Source: Todiramphus chloris collaris
Lineage: Eukaryota; Chordata; Aves; Coraciiformes; Alcedinidae
Assembly (NCBI GenBank): GCA_025345505.1
Contig: JANVCC010000018.1
Location: forward strand, 56,896,570 to 56,960,569
Length of the DNA stretch: 64,000 nucleotides
Direction: 5' to 3'
The position numbers and the translations under genes were made by a program. This document shows positions 50,901 to 63,709 of this stretch, piece by piece (position 1 is the first letter of the stretch; every line of letters begins with the position of its first letter). The notes under the pieces were generated by a model. That model did not search any database. It was not told the origin of the DNA and worked only from the letters and a program-made list of their open reading frames with translations.

Positions 50901-53900
50901 AGGGTGATTCAGTTGTCCAAAGGCAGGTCCAGGGCCAGTTTACATTCCCTGTCATATCCCATGTGGCTTCCAAACATCACTTCAAAAAGGACATGGGTCT
51001 CCTGTAAGGCCTGTGCCATATCTGCAGCAGTGCATGATACTCTGCTACCCTCTGAAATGACATTAGATGCCACAGCAATTGTTTACCACCTTTGGTGCCT
51101 ACTTCAGGGTAAAATGAATTAATCCAGAGACATTGCTGACTGTACTGCCCAGGAGCTTAGTGCAGCTGCCAGAACACCACATGGAGTGCCATCTGAGATG
51201 TCCTGGGACAGCCTGCCCGGAGTCCAGCTATGACTGCAGAGGAAATGGGTATCCTAAAAGTCCAGTGTCAGATATATTAGCCCCAAGTAGGTGTCTCAGA
51301 AACCCTACAGCATCTCGAGAGGCACAAAACACCTGTACATGAGAATTTGAATCCTACTGATATATGCATAGACTTATGGATGGCATATCTATAGACACCT
51401 ACATATAGATGTTGAAGTGTGTTTAAGACTCGCATTGAATCTCACCCAGTGTGACCTAGATTTGATACACTTTCTTCTTGTTTAGAAGTTAATACAAAGA
51501 CAGTCATGGGCACTCAACTAAGAGCATCAGTTCTTAAGCTGCCATAACTGGACTGTGTGTCTAGTTTAAACCAAGCTAACAATTTTAAATGAGTTTAAAA
51601 TACAAGTACTCCGTCCTCTACCTTTCTCGGTCTACTATCATGCCAGGTGCATCTCCTACACAAGCTTTCATATTTTCCAGAGAGATCTTGACTGCTACCT
51701 CATCTTAGCTGTGTTAAAGAATGTTCCTTTATAAATTCTTGCTCTATGTAAAAGCTGCAGGCTCTCTCACACCCTCATTTTAGGTACAAGAGCTTTCTAT
51801 CCCATTGCTGGAGATAATATTAATGAAAAACAATGCCACAGAATCTGGGCTCTTAAAGAAGACTCAGCAGCTCTTCAGCTAATCGAAGAGGAATGATGAT
51901 AGATACCACGAACATCAGTGAAGAATGAAGCCTGATGATATTCCTCTTGAGATCCTAGCAACCAAATGTAAGAAGAAAAAGAAAAAAAGAAAAAAAAAAG
52001 CAGTAAAGAAAATCCAAGCATATACAAACTCAAGTATACATAGCAAACAATAAATGGTAAGTAACTGCAGTTTGGAAACAACTGCTTTCCTCAGAGGTCC
52101 CCTGATAACACTTAGGAACCTGGAGAGGATTATGGTGTCAGCAGAATATTACTACTTTGTACTTTCCATCTTCAAAGGATTGTAACTAATGAATCCTCAC
52201 AAGGCCCCTGTGAAACAAGTAAGTATTATAATCCATCTCACAGGCAGATAAATTGACTAGTGATTTGGTAAAGTTTATGCCAGAGAAGAGATTCGAAAGC
52301 TGGACTTCCTGAATTTGGGATCCCAAAGGTACTGTAATCCTTTTGTGAACTTTCCTTCCCTGCCTTCCACTTTCTTTTGCCTGCTATCTTTCTTTGCATC
52401 CAGAGAGGGAATATAGTGTTGGTGCAGCTAATTTTTGTCATCCTGTGAAACCCACAGAACTGATAGGCACTCATTCAGAAAAATGAGGGCTACTATAGCT
52501 AACAGGATGCGCAGGGAACGAACAAAGTTAAGGCCCTAAGCACACAGAAGGAAGGGGTATTGCACTCTAGGCTGAAGAAAATGCATCCCTTCTCTCAAGA
52601 TTTTAAGTCATTTATCTTCTGTTGGAGCACCTCTTCCCGATAAATGGTGCTAGCAGGGCAGCATCCTTATGCCATTTCTAAATTAGTTTGTCAGGGAACT
52701 CAACCAGGATGTAGATTTGTCCCTCTCTTCCCCTTGAAGAAGATCTACACAGGGGTTAATTGCACCCTCATGTTTTCAACCCCTTCAGTGTTCCATTCTA
52801 TAGGAGAAGGCATAAAACCCATCATATGTGCGCTGAGATGATCCAAGCAGATTGCAAGGCAACAGGCAGCTAAACACACACAGATATTCACTTGGGCAGT
52901 CTATTCTGATGGATCTGATGAAACCACTTGCAAAATGCAAGGTTGTATGTAAGTACTGGCTTGGGGGCTGTGTGGGTAATTTGAATTATTAACTTCTGAC
53001 TTTATTCTTTTTAACATTCAAATGGTTATTTTGCAAGCTATGCTGAGCATCCCTTTATCAGGCTTCTGGATGCTATTTCCCTTCACTGACTTTGTTAATT
53101 AAACCCTAAGATATAACAGACAGTGCAGCATAACTGATTAATGCATGCCTCAAATCCTCAATGAACTCCTGTCAGCTCTGAGTTCATGCCACTAAGAAAT
53201 GCACTTTTCTGTGCTATGCTGTTACACTGGGAACACTTTATAAACACTTGCAAAAGCGAGTGATGCTGTGTTGCTTCCATCTGCAGTATCACATTTGTGC
53301 TAGCTGCCCCACCCTGTGTGGCTCTTAGAGGTGACAGTCATTAAAATTGCAATTATAATAATTATTTAAGCATTGATTGGCATGAATTTCCTTCCATGAT
53401 TTTGTCATGACAACTCTATCTTCTCTTCCTTCTTTATGGAGAAAAGTCTGGTGAAGCCATAGAAAGAAACTGCTTCTCAAAGACATTTATTGAGTCTACA
53501 TTATTATAATTTAAAAATTCAAATAATATTAAGAAGCACTTCTCAATTGCAGCAGTACTTTAACTGTGTAACTGAAAAGTGCATTACAGGCATGACCTAA
53601 TCCTGAATTCGTTGTGCCATCAGCCACCACAGGCACCTCACTGGGAGATGTGAGTGTCCTGAGAAGCTGACTAGATTTCAAACAGGAAGATTTACCCCAG
53701 TTATTTTCTTTTATCATGTTATTCCTCACTCAAGAAACAAAGAGATGCTGCCACACTTATATGGCTACCTATTATAGTTTTTGAATTGTACTTTTGAGTG
53801 GCATAGCTACTTACTGTCATTTTTCTGTACCATAGCTCTATACATCTTCAGAAACAATTTTCTCTTGATGGTCTTCGGTAATACAAAAATTGATCTGTTT

Positions 53901-55017
53901 TCCAAGGCTGGAAACTGAGACATGCTTTTGGGAGGCTCCTTTTCTGCCATGGAGATTTTAATGGAGGATGGTGCTGCATGCCCAAGACTCATTTTTAACT
54001 TGTTCACCACCTTGGTGCATTGCTGGAAGACTACACACTGCTCAGCACAGCTCCATTCCTCACTCCCTTCCCTCCTGAGTTGTTTTGTCTCACTCTTTCT
54101 GCCCACTACAGGGATAGAAAGGACACACTGAGAGCACTACCTTGCCAAATGCTGTGGAGAAGACCAAGGCAAGCAAAGGCACAGAGGGGTTAGGCTGTGC
54201 AGAACAGAGTCCTGCACTGAGTCCTTTTCCACAATGTTTCATGGTACTGTGGAAACTGGAGACACTGAGAAACTGTTATGAAAGCTTCAGATGATACTGC
54301 CCACCATAATGAAAGGCTCTCTCACCCAGAAAGCCACAGAGTCTAAGCATAGGAGAGACCAAGGGAATGCAAAAAGCACAAACCACCAAAGTAACCTTTG
54401 AAAAATGGATAGTTTTTTGTTTGGTTTTTGTTGTTGTTGTGGCTTTTTTTTTGGTTTTTTTTTTTTGCTAAAAAGCACTAAGAAAATTTTGGCTCCTATA
54501 CAGAATGGGAGAAATAAGATTTAGCTGTGGAATTGTGTCCGTAAATCTTGCTCACGTGACCTTTTTCACACAAATAAAGCCTAGAGGACAGAGTGATCCA
54601 GAAAAGTTTAAATTTTGAATTCAAATTTTTCAAACTGTCATTGTCATAATTGAAAAGTGGAAAGAGCTCCATTTAAGCTGTTGAACTGTTTACCCAAATG
54701 GAACAGCATAAAATGTTCTTAATTCTTTTATAAAACAGTAACAAAACCATTTCACTTGTTAATCAAAATACTGGAGTGCTTGTTAGCTGGTATCTTATCT
54801 ATTAGAAGACTTTTATGTCCTAAGGCTGTAGTATTACCAGGTTCTAACAAGAGCTCAGGCAGGGAAGCTTTCCTGAGTTATATCAGCCTTTTACAGGATT
54901 CAGCAACATAATTTTTCTTAAATGCTAAAATTCACATTGATCTTCTTATAAATTCTGGAAAAAAATATCTGTATTGAGTTTGCTCTGGCTGTTCTTTGTT
55001 TTATAATTTTTTTTCTT

Positions 55018-55034
55018 CCCCCCCCCCCCCCCCC
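55018..55034 (+). repeat. Poly(C) run, C17
   Basis: Seventeen uninterrupted C bases, preceded by T-rich sequence and followed by ATACTG. The complementary strand is a G17 run. Confidence 0.9.
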
Positions 55035-55862
55035 ATACTGCCTATTTTTCATTTTTTTTCCTTTTACAATTACTATAGGACATGTTGGTTTGATATTGCT
55101 GTTATAGCGTTCAAAAATACTACCTGCAAAAATAATAATGTGCCCTCTAGTGCAAAAGCAGCTGCTTTCATGGCGATTACATGGTACTTCATATAAGCAT
55201 AATTAAAATTGCAAGCACGAATTTCCATTTGTTCTGTCCCAGTAAGGACTTTTACACCTATAGAGAGCCCACCAGCAGGTAGCTCAGTTGGTCTGAGACA
55301 TACAGTTTAAAGATTTGATAACTTTCCAATAAAGTGTGGGTGTTTTTCAAGCACTTCAATACAGAGTTCTTCATTTTGAAATATAACTGAGTTAGAGGTC
55401 TAATTAGTGTGCAGTTTCCCAGAAAACACAAGCAGGGAACCACTGTACAAGTTCTGCCACAGACTGCAATAGGACTGGGGTTTTGGTATGACAAGAAGCA
55501 GTTTTAGTTGTCAGGAAGAGCTTTGCTTTCTTCTGTAGTCCAGAAGCCCGGTCAGTGCAGTAGCTGGATCAGAGGAGACAGCAGTACCTAGACTCTAGGA
55601 AAAATTTTTTGAAGAGCTGTGCTTCCCTGCAGTTACCGTATACCATCTAGTGATACAAAAGGAAATTGCAATTTCTAATTCGTTATTCTTTAAATAAAAG
55701 ACAAAGACAGCAACAACATTATTTTTGACAGTTTGCTTTCCTTCCACCTTCCACTAAAATCTAATGTAGCCATGATTGCTCTGCCTCCTCTCTGCAATTA
55801 ACAGGTTTTCCATCTATCGAGAATGCTGCGACTCCAGCTAGTTTTCAAGATTTCACTTCTGA

Positions 55863-55940
55863 AGATGTACGATTATACAAGAATTTCAGCTTATGTATGA
55901 TGATGTATGATGCATGATGTATGATTATACAAGAATTTTT
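55863..55940 (+). repeat. Local direct duplication with GATGTATGAT units
   Basis: The segment GATGTACGATTATACAAGAATTTC recurs as GATGTATGATTATACAAGAATTTT about 50 bp later. ATGATGTATGATGCATGATGTATG units lie between, consistent with slippage. Confidence 0.8.
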
Positions 55941-57116
55941 CATCTTTTAAAATAAAGTCTGCCTTATAGCTACAGACCTATATCTTATATGTTGTTCTAA
56001 GTTAGTGGAAGTCCTACAGATGTAAAACTTGGGACAAATTTAAAAGAAACACAAAATCTAACCCTGTAATTTTTTTAAACATGATTTGGAAAATCCCATG
56101 ATTTATTTATTTATTTTACTACAAGGTTAATATTCCTTGTTGATGAGGAGGACAAAGAGAATGAGATTTTAGTGGCCTTGAGACTAAGGCACAAAATATG
56201 CTATTGGGAAGAAAAGGCTTAAATAGTGGAAACTCTCTGCCTGGACAACTAAAAGATTTAAACACACTGTATTATAAAGCAGTAACTGTTTTGTGGTGGG
56301 TTTTTTTAGTTCTTGTCTGCATCACCATATGGATGACTTCAATTCAACAGCAACATACACTGTGATACGATTCTGACAGCTGGGATAATGGAAAAAGTCA
56401 ATGTTTACTTATTGGCAGAAGAAAATTTTACCTTGCTTGCCAACTGGGGCAATAAAGTAAATTTGTTTTGTATGCTGTGTGGAATTTTTTACTGCCACTA
56501 AATGAAAGCAAAACAATCAGGATCTCTCCCTGGGAGTTCACAGACAGAATGGGTACAAATCCAGCAAAAGTAACAGATTGAGAGAACAGAGAAAGAGGAC
56601 TCACCCTCAGCTCCTCTTCTCCCACTTCTCCTCCCCAGCACCATTCAACTTTCTGTTTTTAAAGCAAAATGGGATTGTTCTCATGACTAACCAGCACAAT
56701 CCTTCCAAAACTGTTAAATAACAGTTTTTTTGGCAGAGGTTGCTACACAGTTGGATTATGTAAGTAAAATACAGATATTATATATGGTACAGTAGTTATA
56801 TTTCCATATGCCAATTCAGGACTCAACCAACACTCTGTTCTGAGTCTACAGATAGTGCCTGGAAATCAGTTTAGCTACAGTGCAGCAGGACTGTAAGTGT
56901 AGATTGCTGAGACAAACACAAACCCCAACAATTTCCAGCTAGCCAAAACAAAAAAAGACCCACTTGCAAACCCAAGATGAGGCTTTGGACTCCTGTCCGT
57001 CAACTAACCTTTTGTATATCACTGCAACAACTACCTGTTGTAGCCAAGATGAACACTTTTTTGCTGTTCCTCTTGATTGCTATGAAGACTACTCGCAGGC
57101 CTCTCTAAGGGGATAT

Positions 57117-57528
57117 GACTGGAAAACCCCTCTTATGAGGAAAGGCTGAGAGACCCGGGGCTGTTTAATCTGGAGAAGACTAAGAAGGGATCTTATGAAT
57201 GTTTACAAATATGTGAAGGGTGGGTGTCAAGTAGAAGGGTCTAGTCTCTTTTCAGTTGTGCCCTGTAATAGAATGAGAGGTAATGGTCACAAACTGGAAC
57301 ACAGGAAGTTCCACCTCAACATGAGGAAAAACTTCTTTCCTGTGAGGGTGATGGAGCACTGGAACAGGCTGCCCAGGGAGGTTGTGGAGTCTCCTTCTCT
57401 AGAGACTTTTAAAACCCATCTGGATCTGTTCCTGTGTGGCCTGCCCTGGGTGATCGTGCTCTGGCAGGGAAGTTGGACACAATCTACAGACGTCCCTTCC
57501 AACCCCTACCATCCTATGATTCTATGAA
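57117..57528 (+). mobile_element. CR1 LINE 3' fragment, about 0.4 kb
   Basis: Sense-strand CR1 3' end. It has CCTCTTATGAGGAAAGGCTGAGAGACC..GGGGCTGTTTAATCTGGAGAAG, then GGAACAGGCTGCCCAGGGAGGTTGTGGAGTCTCC, and ends CCATCCTATGATTCTATGAA. The reading frame 57195-57527 is open over most of it, suggesting modest age. It belongs to the same general class as the 46.2 kb copy. Confidence 0.95.
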
Positions 57529-60116
57529 CTGCAGTTGCATTTCAAAGGAGTCATAGTGAATGTCAGTTTACCTCACTGACACCAATTTGGGCACTGCTCT
57601 TACACTCTTTGCCTGGCTGTGGAGAGCCAAGACCACCAGGTGCCAGGGCCAGAAAACAAGGGTGGATGCGTGATGTTGGCTGCACACTGCCAGAGGAGTT
57701 CCAGGCTGGCTCAGCTGGCTGTCAGGCTGCTCTGCTCTGTTAGCTTAAAACGCTTATAGCACAAAGGAGAAGCTTGAGTTCACAGACGATACATGTCATT
57801 TTTAAAAATGAAGTAATCGTGGAAAGTTTGTCTATCTTAGTCTTCAATGACAACAAGTAATTTATCACTGTGATGGAAATGGTAGCGTAAGATGGGGATG
57901 TTTGACATAAATTGACTCAAAACCACAGCAGAAGGAAACTAGTTTTCTCTCCTCTCCCCTTAACTGTGCTTAGTGCAGCAAGGATTAGGCTCTTGGTGAA
58001 TGTAAGACATTGGCATATCTGCAAAGGTTTGTATAGCAACACGTACATTTGAAGCAGCATAAAAAATATTTTATAAATAGAAAGAGTGAAATATGGATTA
58101 ATAGATCTCCATTGTCAAAGCATCAGCAAAATATTAATGGCAGGACTGCAGACACTTAACAGGGAAAGTGGTGCCTTTTAAGGGTTGGTCTGGTGAATCT
58201 TTTCAATCAACTGTATTAATTAATAATTTAGTGGCAAGCATCCAGATTGATAACACTGTAGACAACACTAAAGACAAACAATAAGAAACATATGAGAGAA
58301 CAGAACTATGAAGCAAGCAGAGGCAGGAATGTTATAAATAAGCTGGTTTCAAATATAACAGACAGGTATAAACTAATCCGCATAAAAGAAGCCATCACTG
58401 GAATAGATGGGAAGTGTTCATGCCAAAACCAGAAACACACAAAAAAAGATGTGTAAATAATACCCATTCTGACTGAAATGAGAGCTGTTAATAAGGATTG
58501 ATAATAGTGTAGGTAACATTTTAGAAGGTATAATCTTACTAGAACTTAAGCAGATCATTTCTGGTCCCCTTATTCCAATCTATTCAACTAGATACATGCA
58601 TGCCCCTTAATTCTTTAGTCCGGCAAGGCATAATGCATTTAATTCTTTGGTCACTAGCTTTGGCACAATCTGATATTCCCTGTAACTGCCGTGTTTGCTC
58701 CATAATTCATGGAGTATAAAAAACTCCCTTGCATTCACTAGTGTATTTCCTCAGTCAACCTGCAGTTGCATGAACAGTCACAAAGCTATCCAAAACCAGT
58801 CATGGACTTCTTTTCTGTGCGGTACAGTTTTCCAAGGTACCGATTGTCTTATGAAGCTGCACACATTGAGTAGCTTTGCTTGAACTCTTCAGACCCCTTA
58901 AGAGACCAGGAGCCTTTCCTTTTTTAGGTCAGATTCTAACCAAAACTGAAAGGAATTTGGCCTCAATAGCTTCCCCAGGATCAAGGTCTGTTTCGTTAGT
59001 GGGTTAAGCCTATTGCTGCTGAACATACGCTGCCAGTAAGGGACCTTTCTTTTTCTCTAATCTCTATTCTTTGACTCAGCCTCAAAGAGACCTCTTTAAA
59101 TAGCAGTATAGGTTGCCATGTAAATGTTTGTCCTTGGATACAATCATGTCGCATTTGTTAAAACCAGTTAAAACCAATTATGGGTAGGCTATTCTAGACT
59201 TTTAGAAAAATTCAGTGGTTTAAACAATTGCATGTTTTAGTATTCATGACTCCATTTAGAATTCAGTATTGCTAGCTTTCCTAATCTTTTATGGTCTCTA
59301 ATCTTTGGGAGTTATAGCTGTTAAAATACCAAAAAGAGCATCCAGCAGTATCTATCTCGGTCTACAAAGCCCTCAGCTAGACTGTTTGTGCCTTTTTTGG
59401 AAACATTTCATTTTCCATTTATGTGCAATGAGTACCTAGACACACAGCACCTCTTCCCCCATCTAGATGAGTATCATTCCATCATAAATGATGTGTGGAT
59501 TATTGCTTCCCACTCTGGTTTGTTCAAGGATTAATATAGAAGACTTTTCAATTGTTTCTGACAACAGCAGGCAACGCAAGCCTCCTCCCTGCATCTAACC
59601 TCAGAGTAGCCCAGCTTTGAGACAGACCCACTGCCTGCAGCTGTGGCTTGGTCATGCCCAGGTCCATCTCCACCTGTTGGAGCCCACCAAAGCAGCCAGA
59701 CCTCCACCAGACACCTAAACATCTCTGAGCAGCACACAGTGGCACAAGTCACCGGCCTGATTAAATTGGAGCAGTGTCTTTGCCTGACTGCCAAGCATTG
59801 AAATTTGCAGGCGTGGTGAGCTGCAGAATGTGCTCCTGGGAAGACCAGCAACCCTTCTGCCTCCTGCTGCACCTAGTCCCTGGTCTCATCAGCGGAGACA
59901 GGCACAACTGTAATCTGCCTTCAAGTCAATCACACATGACGGAGCTGCGCTAGTTCATTTTCCCCCAGTGTTGTCAACAGCCTGCATCACCAACGCCACG
60001 ACACTTGAACGATAAACCCCAGGGAAGTGTGCCTGTCTACTTTCTGATCAGAAAGCTCCAGAAAATATACACACTGAGGTTCCCATCTTAACAGACCTTT
60101 GCTCCCTGGAGTGGTG
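57529..60116. other. Intergenic, nothing identified
   Basis: No exon, RNA gene or repeat that I can support. A 113-codon antisense open frame at 59531-59872 matches nothing known. Confidence 0.5.
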
Positions 60117-61092
60117 TATTGGGTTTGCACAGCAACGTTCTGGTAGCAGGAGTGCTATGGAGGTGACTTCTATGAGAAGCTGCTAGCAGCTTTCCCTTTC
60201 AGAGCCAATGCCAGCTGGCTCCAACTGGCCAAGGCTGAGCCCATCAGCAATGGTGGTAGCACCTCCAGGATAACATGGTTAAGAAGGGGAAAAATCGGCT
60301 CCACTGCAGCTGGAAAAAGGATTGAGAATATGTGAGAGAAACAACTCTGAAGACACCAAGGTCAGTGGAGAAGAAGGAGATGCTCCAGGTGCCTCAGCAG
60401 AGATTTGCCTGAAGCCTGTGGTGAAGATCAGGCTGTCCCCCTGCAGCCCATGGAGGTTAATGGTGAAGCAGATATTCACCTGCAACCCGCAGAGGACCCC
60501 ACATCAGAGCAGGTGGGTGCCCAAAGGAGACTGTGACCCCTTCAGAACCCCTTGCTGGAGCAGCCTCCTGGCAGAACCTGTGAACCCACAGAAAGAGGAG
60601 CCCACGCTGGAGTAGATTTGCTGGCATGACTTTGTGACCCCATGAAAGGACCCGTGCTGGAGCAGTGAGAAGGACTCATGTTGATGAAGTTCGTGGAGAA
60701 CTCTCTCCCATGGGAGGGACCCCATCCTTGAGCAAAGGAAGAGCATGACAAGCCTTCCCCCAGCAAAGTATTGATGAACTGACTACAACCCCCATGCCCT
60801 GTCCCCCTGTGCAACTAGAGGGGAGGAGGCAGAGAAACTGAGAGCAGGGCTAAGCCCTGGAAGAAGAAAAGGGTGGGAGGAAGGTGTTTCAAGATTTACA
60901 TTGGTTAATAAATTAAACTAATTTCTGCAAGAGGAATCTGTTTTGCTCATTATGGTAATTATCTAGTGATCTCCACGTCCTTATCTTGAGCCACGAGACT
61001 TTTGTGACGTTTTCTGTCCCCTGTCCAGTTGAGGAGTGACAGAGCAGCTTTGGTGAGCAGCTGGCGCCCAGCCAGAGTCAACCCACCAACGA
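60117..61092 (+). repeat. About 1 kb LTR-like avian interspersed repeat
   Basis: The block starts TATTGGGTTTGCACAGCAACG and ends GGCGCCCAGCCAGAGTCAACCCACC. I recognise it as a repeat seen many times in bird genomes. It contains a run of degenerate units of about 50-70 bp around GACCC..GCTGGAGCAG (near 60494, 60543, 60598, 60648 and 60717), then an AATAAATTAAACTAAT stretch near 60907. No coding capacity is evident. The exact family (ERV LTR or other) is uncertain. It directly abuts the CpG island of the downstream gene. Confidence 0.65.
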
Positions 61093-61518
61093 GAGGCTTC
61101 TACCTGGGCAGAGGCCTCAGGAAACCCCAGGGCAGAGCAGGCCAGGCCTTGGCATACCAGGCGCCCTCACCTCCGGACGCGCTCAGCCGAGCGGCGAAGC
61201 CCTCCCAGCGCTCCCACGTCCCCCCGCAGGCCTCCCGAAGGAGCCTCGGCCCCCCCAGAGCGCCGTCCCCCTCCCCGTTAGCCCAGCCGGAGCCGGGCGG
61301 CGCCGCGCCAGCGTCCTAGACCCCAGCGCCAGGGCGCCGCCGCGGCAAGCAGTGGCGTCACGCGCGAGAGAGCGCGCGCGTGCGCGCCCGCGCGCGGCCC
61401 TCCCGCGGTAAGCTCACCCCCCCCCCCCCCCTCCCGTCTCGCTCACGATGCCCCTCCCCCTCCGTGGCGTCACAGTGGCGCGTTTGCTACCCACCCCCCG
61501 CCCCCCTTGTCCCGCGCG

Positions 61519-61526
61519 TGACGTCG
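61519..61526. promoter_or_regulatory. CRE-like site TGACGTCG
   Basis: One base from the palindromic cAMP response element TGACGTCA, within the CpG island. ATF/CREB-type binding is an inference. Confidence 0.4.
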
Positions 61527-61703
61527 GCGCGTCCCGCTGTCCCGGCGGCGGGGCCGGAGGAGGCGGCAGGTGACGGCGGTGGGCAGAGCGGCGCGAGCCG
61601 GCCGGTCCGTCCGGCGAGTGAGTCCCTGGCGGGTGAGTCCCTGGCGGTGGCGGTGCCTCCGCCGCCGCGGGGCGGGCGGGAGGGAGTGAGTGAAGAAGCC
61701 GGG

Positions 61704-61736
61704 GCCGCCGCCGCCGCCGCCACCACCACCACCACC
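61704..61736 (+). repeat. (GCC)6(ACC)5 trinucleotide repeat
   Basis: Six GCC units (61704-61721) pass into five ACC units (61722-61736) inside the CpG island, possibly in a 5'UTR or first exon. A second short triplet run, CTG x 6, lies at about 62175-62193. Confidence 0.88.
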
Positions 61737-61985
61737 AACGGCTGCTCCAGCGGCGCCCCCTCTCCCGCGGCCGCCCCGGGGCCGGCGGTGCCCTCTTTTC
61801 TGCCGGCGGCGCTGCCCGCGGCGGGGAGCGAGGGAGGGAACGGGAGCGGGTACCGAGACCTCGCTGCGCGGGTGGACGCCCTGAACAAAAGGCCGGCGAG
61901 CGGAGCGGGCGCCCCGGCCGCGGTGCCCGGTATTGTTTTAGGGAAGGGGGTGGGGGGAACGACCGACACCCGCCCCGCCCGCGGG

Positions 61986-61995
61986 GTCACGTGAC
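61986..61995. promoter_or_regulatory. Palindromic G-box GTCACGTGAC
   Basis: A perfect 10-bp palindrome centred on CACGTG with the TCACGTGA core preferred by USF and MiT/TFE-type bHLH-leucine zipper factors. Its place in a CpG island promoter makes function plausible but unproven. Confidence 0.5.
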
Positions 61996-62310
61996 GGCTG
62001 CCGGGGCCGCGGCGGCGCAGGGCGCTGCCGGCCGCCCCTCTCTGCCCCGCCGGCTGAGGCCTGACCCCGCCCCGAGCGGCCGCGGGAGCCGGGACCGGGC
62101 TCCGCTCAGCCCGCGGAGAACCTGCCGATCCTTCCCGCAGGCCCCCGCCAGATCCCCTCTGCCAGGCCGGGGCCCTGCTGCTGCTGCTGCTGCCGGCGCC
62201 TCTGCGGGAAGCGGCATCCCCGCTGCCTGCCTCGGGTTCGGTGCGCGCTGCGTGCCGGGCAGGGGCCCTGATTTACAGGTTTCGTTTCGTTCGGTAGTAA
62301 AATAGGTCAG

Positions 62311-63709
62311 GAGCATTAGCTGTAGCGCCGTCACGCGTGGCGGAATCCCCTGGCTGAACGAGCGCAGCTCTTTAATTCTTAGACCGATGTGCAGCGCTTG
62401 AAATAATTCTGTGCTGCGAGTTGTCCCCCCGCCTCTCGAAATGTCATCGCTGCATCTGCCTGCCTTCGGTTACCAGCAGGTACCTGAACCTCGACGGGAA
62501 GTCGTACGGTCATAGGGGCGCAGTACAAAGCACGTAAAAAGAAGTAACTGGTGGTTTTAATGGAAGTGCTTTTGTTTCTTTGTGCTTGATGGTCTCGGAT
62601 GAAGTGTTTGGATTGCATCCCTGTGGAATGCTAAAGTGGGACATGAAAATAGGTCCGGCTTTTGGTGCAGTGCATATTGCCACCACTGAAAAATGATTAC
62701 AAAATGATTTTTTTCAAGATCGCCAAGATAAATCAAGATAAATCAGATTGGTGAAGTAGTTAAAACCAAGTAAAAGTGTGAGCATTTGAATCTTGGTATA
62801 ACGCTTCTGTGATGTCCATGAGAAATACTATACTTGTTTTGTTACCGGTAGTGTAGTATGCAAGTATACATACAATAATTACAAGGAGGAGCAGGGAGCA
62901 GAGCTTTAAAACGTTTTGCTTTATTTCAGATTTGTAATGCTAAAAATGCAGTCCTGTTACTTTGTTAGCTGCTCTACTCAAACATAGTTCCTAAAGCATC
63001 TCTAAAAATGCACTACTAAAATTTACAGTTTCTCGTAGGATTGAAGACACAGTGAAATCTGAATATTGATTTGGTCTCTTTGAATAAGTCTTAAATACAA
63101 AACGTTTGCAAGAACTTGCTTTATAGTCTTGTGTGGTTATCACTGTGGTTTCTTTCCTAGTGAATCAAACACCAATTGTTTAAATTGCTATAATGCAGAG
63201 ACTGCTGAGTGAAAGAAAAAGTTTTGTTCTAGTTTCCTTCAAATTGTACTGCATCAATTTAGATGTTATGTCCAGAGCTGGAATTGTGGTATTTTTAAAA
63301 GCTGTTGAACAGTGGACTCCTGGAATTGGTGGGGGAAAAGTCTTTTTGTTAAGATTATTTTTTGTTTGTTTGTTTTCTCTCTTCTATGTATGTTAATGGA
63401 GTCTATAGATATGAAGAGATGTTCCTGTACTTTTTCTGAAGCACTAATGACTTCTGATGAACCAGTTGCTTCATTTTTCACACAATATCGTTTTATTTGA
63501 GTGAGAAACCTAACATTTTGATCTGTTAAATAAATTGACACGGGACGTGCTCAAAATTCAAACACAGCGCTCAAATTGTGGCATAGAAGAATCTCATTTT
63601 GAATAAATATGTAATGGTTTAGTACTGAAATGGTTGACTGCTCTGCACTTGACTGTTCTTCCGTGATTCGGTTCTAAATATACATGTAAGGGTTCCTTTT
63701 TTATTCAAG
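62311..63709 (+). other. Probable first intron of downstream gene
   Basis: AT-rich sequence between the CpG island and the candidate non-coding exon. No repeat or open frame of note. If a first exon ends in the island, this would be intronic. Confidence 0.4.

Larger units (their letters stand above)
47691..57116. other. Intergenic, no gene identified
   Basis: About 9.4 kb with no supported exon. It contains tandem duplications at 47929 and 55863-55940, a T/G-rich stretch at 54416-54465 and a C17 run at 55018. Sequence around 50.9-51.35 kb has the look of an old repeat but I cannot name it. The tRNA A-box-like GTAGCTCAGTTGG at about 55279 has no B box. Confidence 0.5.
61150..62310. promoter_or_regulatory. 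CpG island, probable promoter of downstream gene (RNF146?)
   Basis: About 1.15 kb of very GC- and CpG-rich sequence, in sharp contrast to the AT-rich surroundings. It has a C15 run (61417-61431), CG-alternating stretches (61360-61400), a CRE-like TGACGTCG (61519-61526) and a palindromic G-box GTCACGTGAC (61986-61995). There are several GT donors in good context, for example GCGGTAAGCTC at about 61406. No TATA box is evident. By vertebrate gene order the next + strand gene after RSPO3 is RNF146, whose first exons are non-coding, so I infer its promoter. The 204-codon open frame across it is probably compositional. Confidence 0.65.

Noticed and set aside
50880..51350. Possible unnamed repeat or exon
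   Set aside because: The sequence feels repeat-like but I could not match it to a family, and its open frames (79 and 69 codons) have no recognised domain or splice context.
55270..55330. tRNA-like A box (GGTAGCTCAGTTGGTCTGAG)
   Set aside because: There is no B box (GGTTCGANTCC-like) downstream and no cloverleaf can be drawn, so it is probably chance or a very decayed SINE.
59531..59872. 113-codon antisense open frame
   Set aside because: No homology recognised, no splice or promoter context, and the length is not exceptional.
61380..61994. 204-codon + frame and 167-codon - frame in the CpG island
   Set aside because: Both are Pro/Ala/Gly/Arg-rich as expected from CpG island composition. 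There is no known domain, and the + frame crosses triplet repeats.
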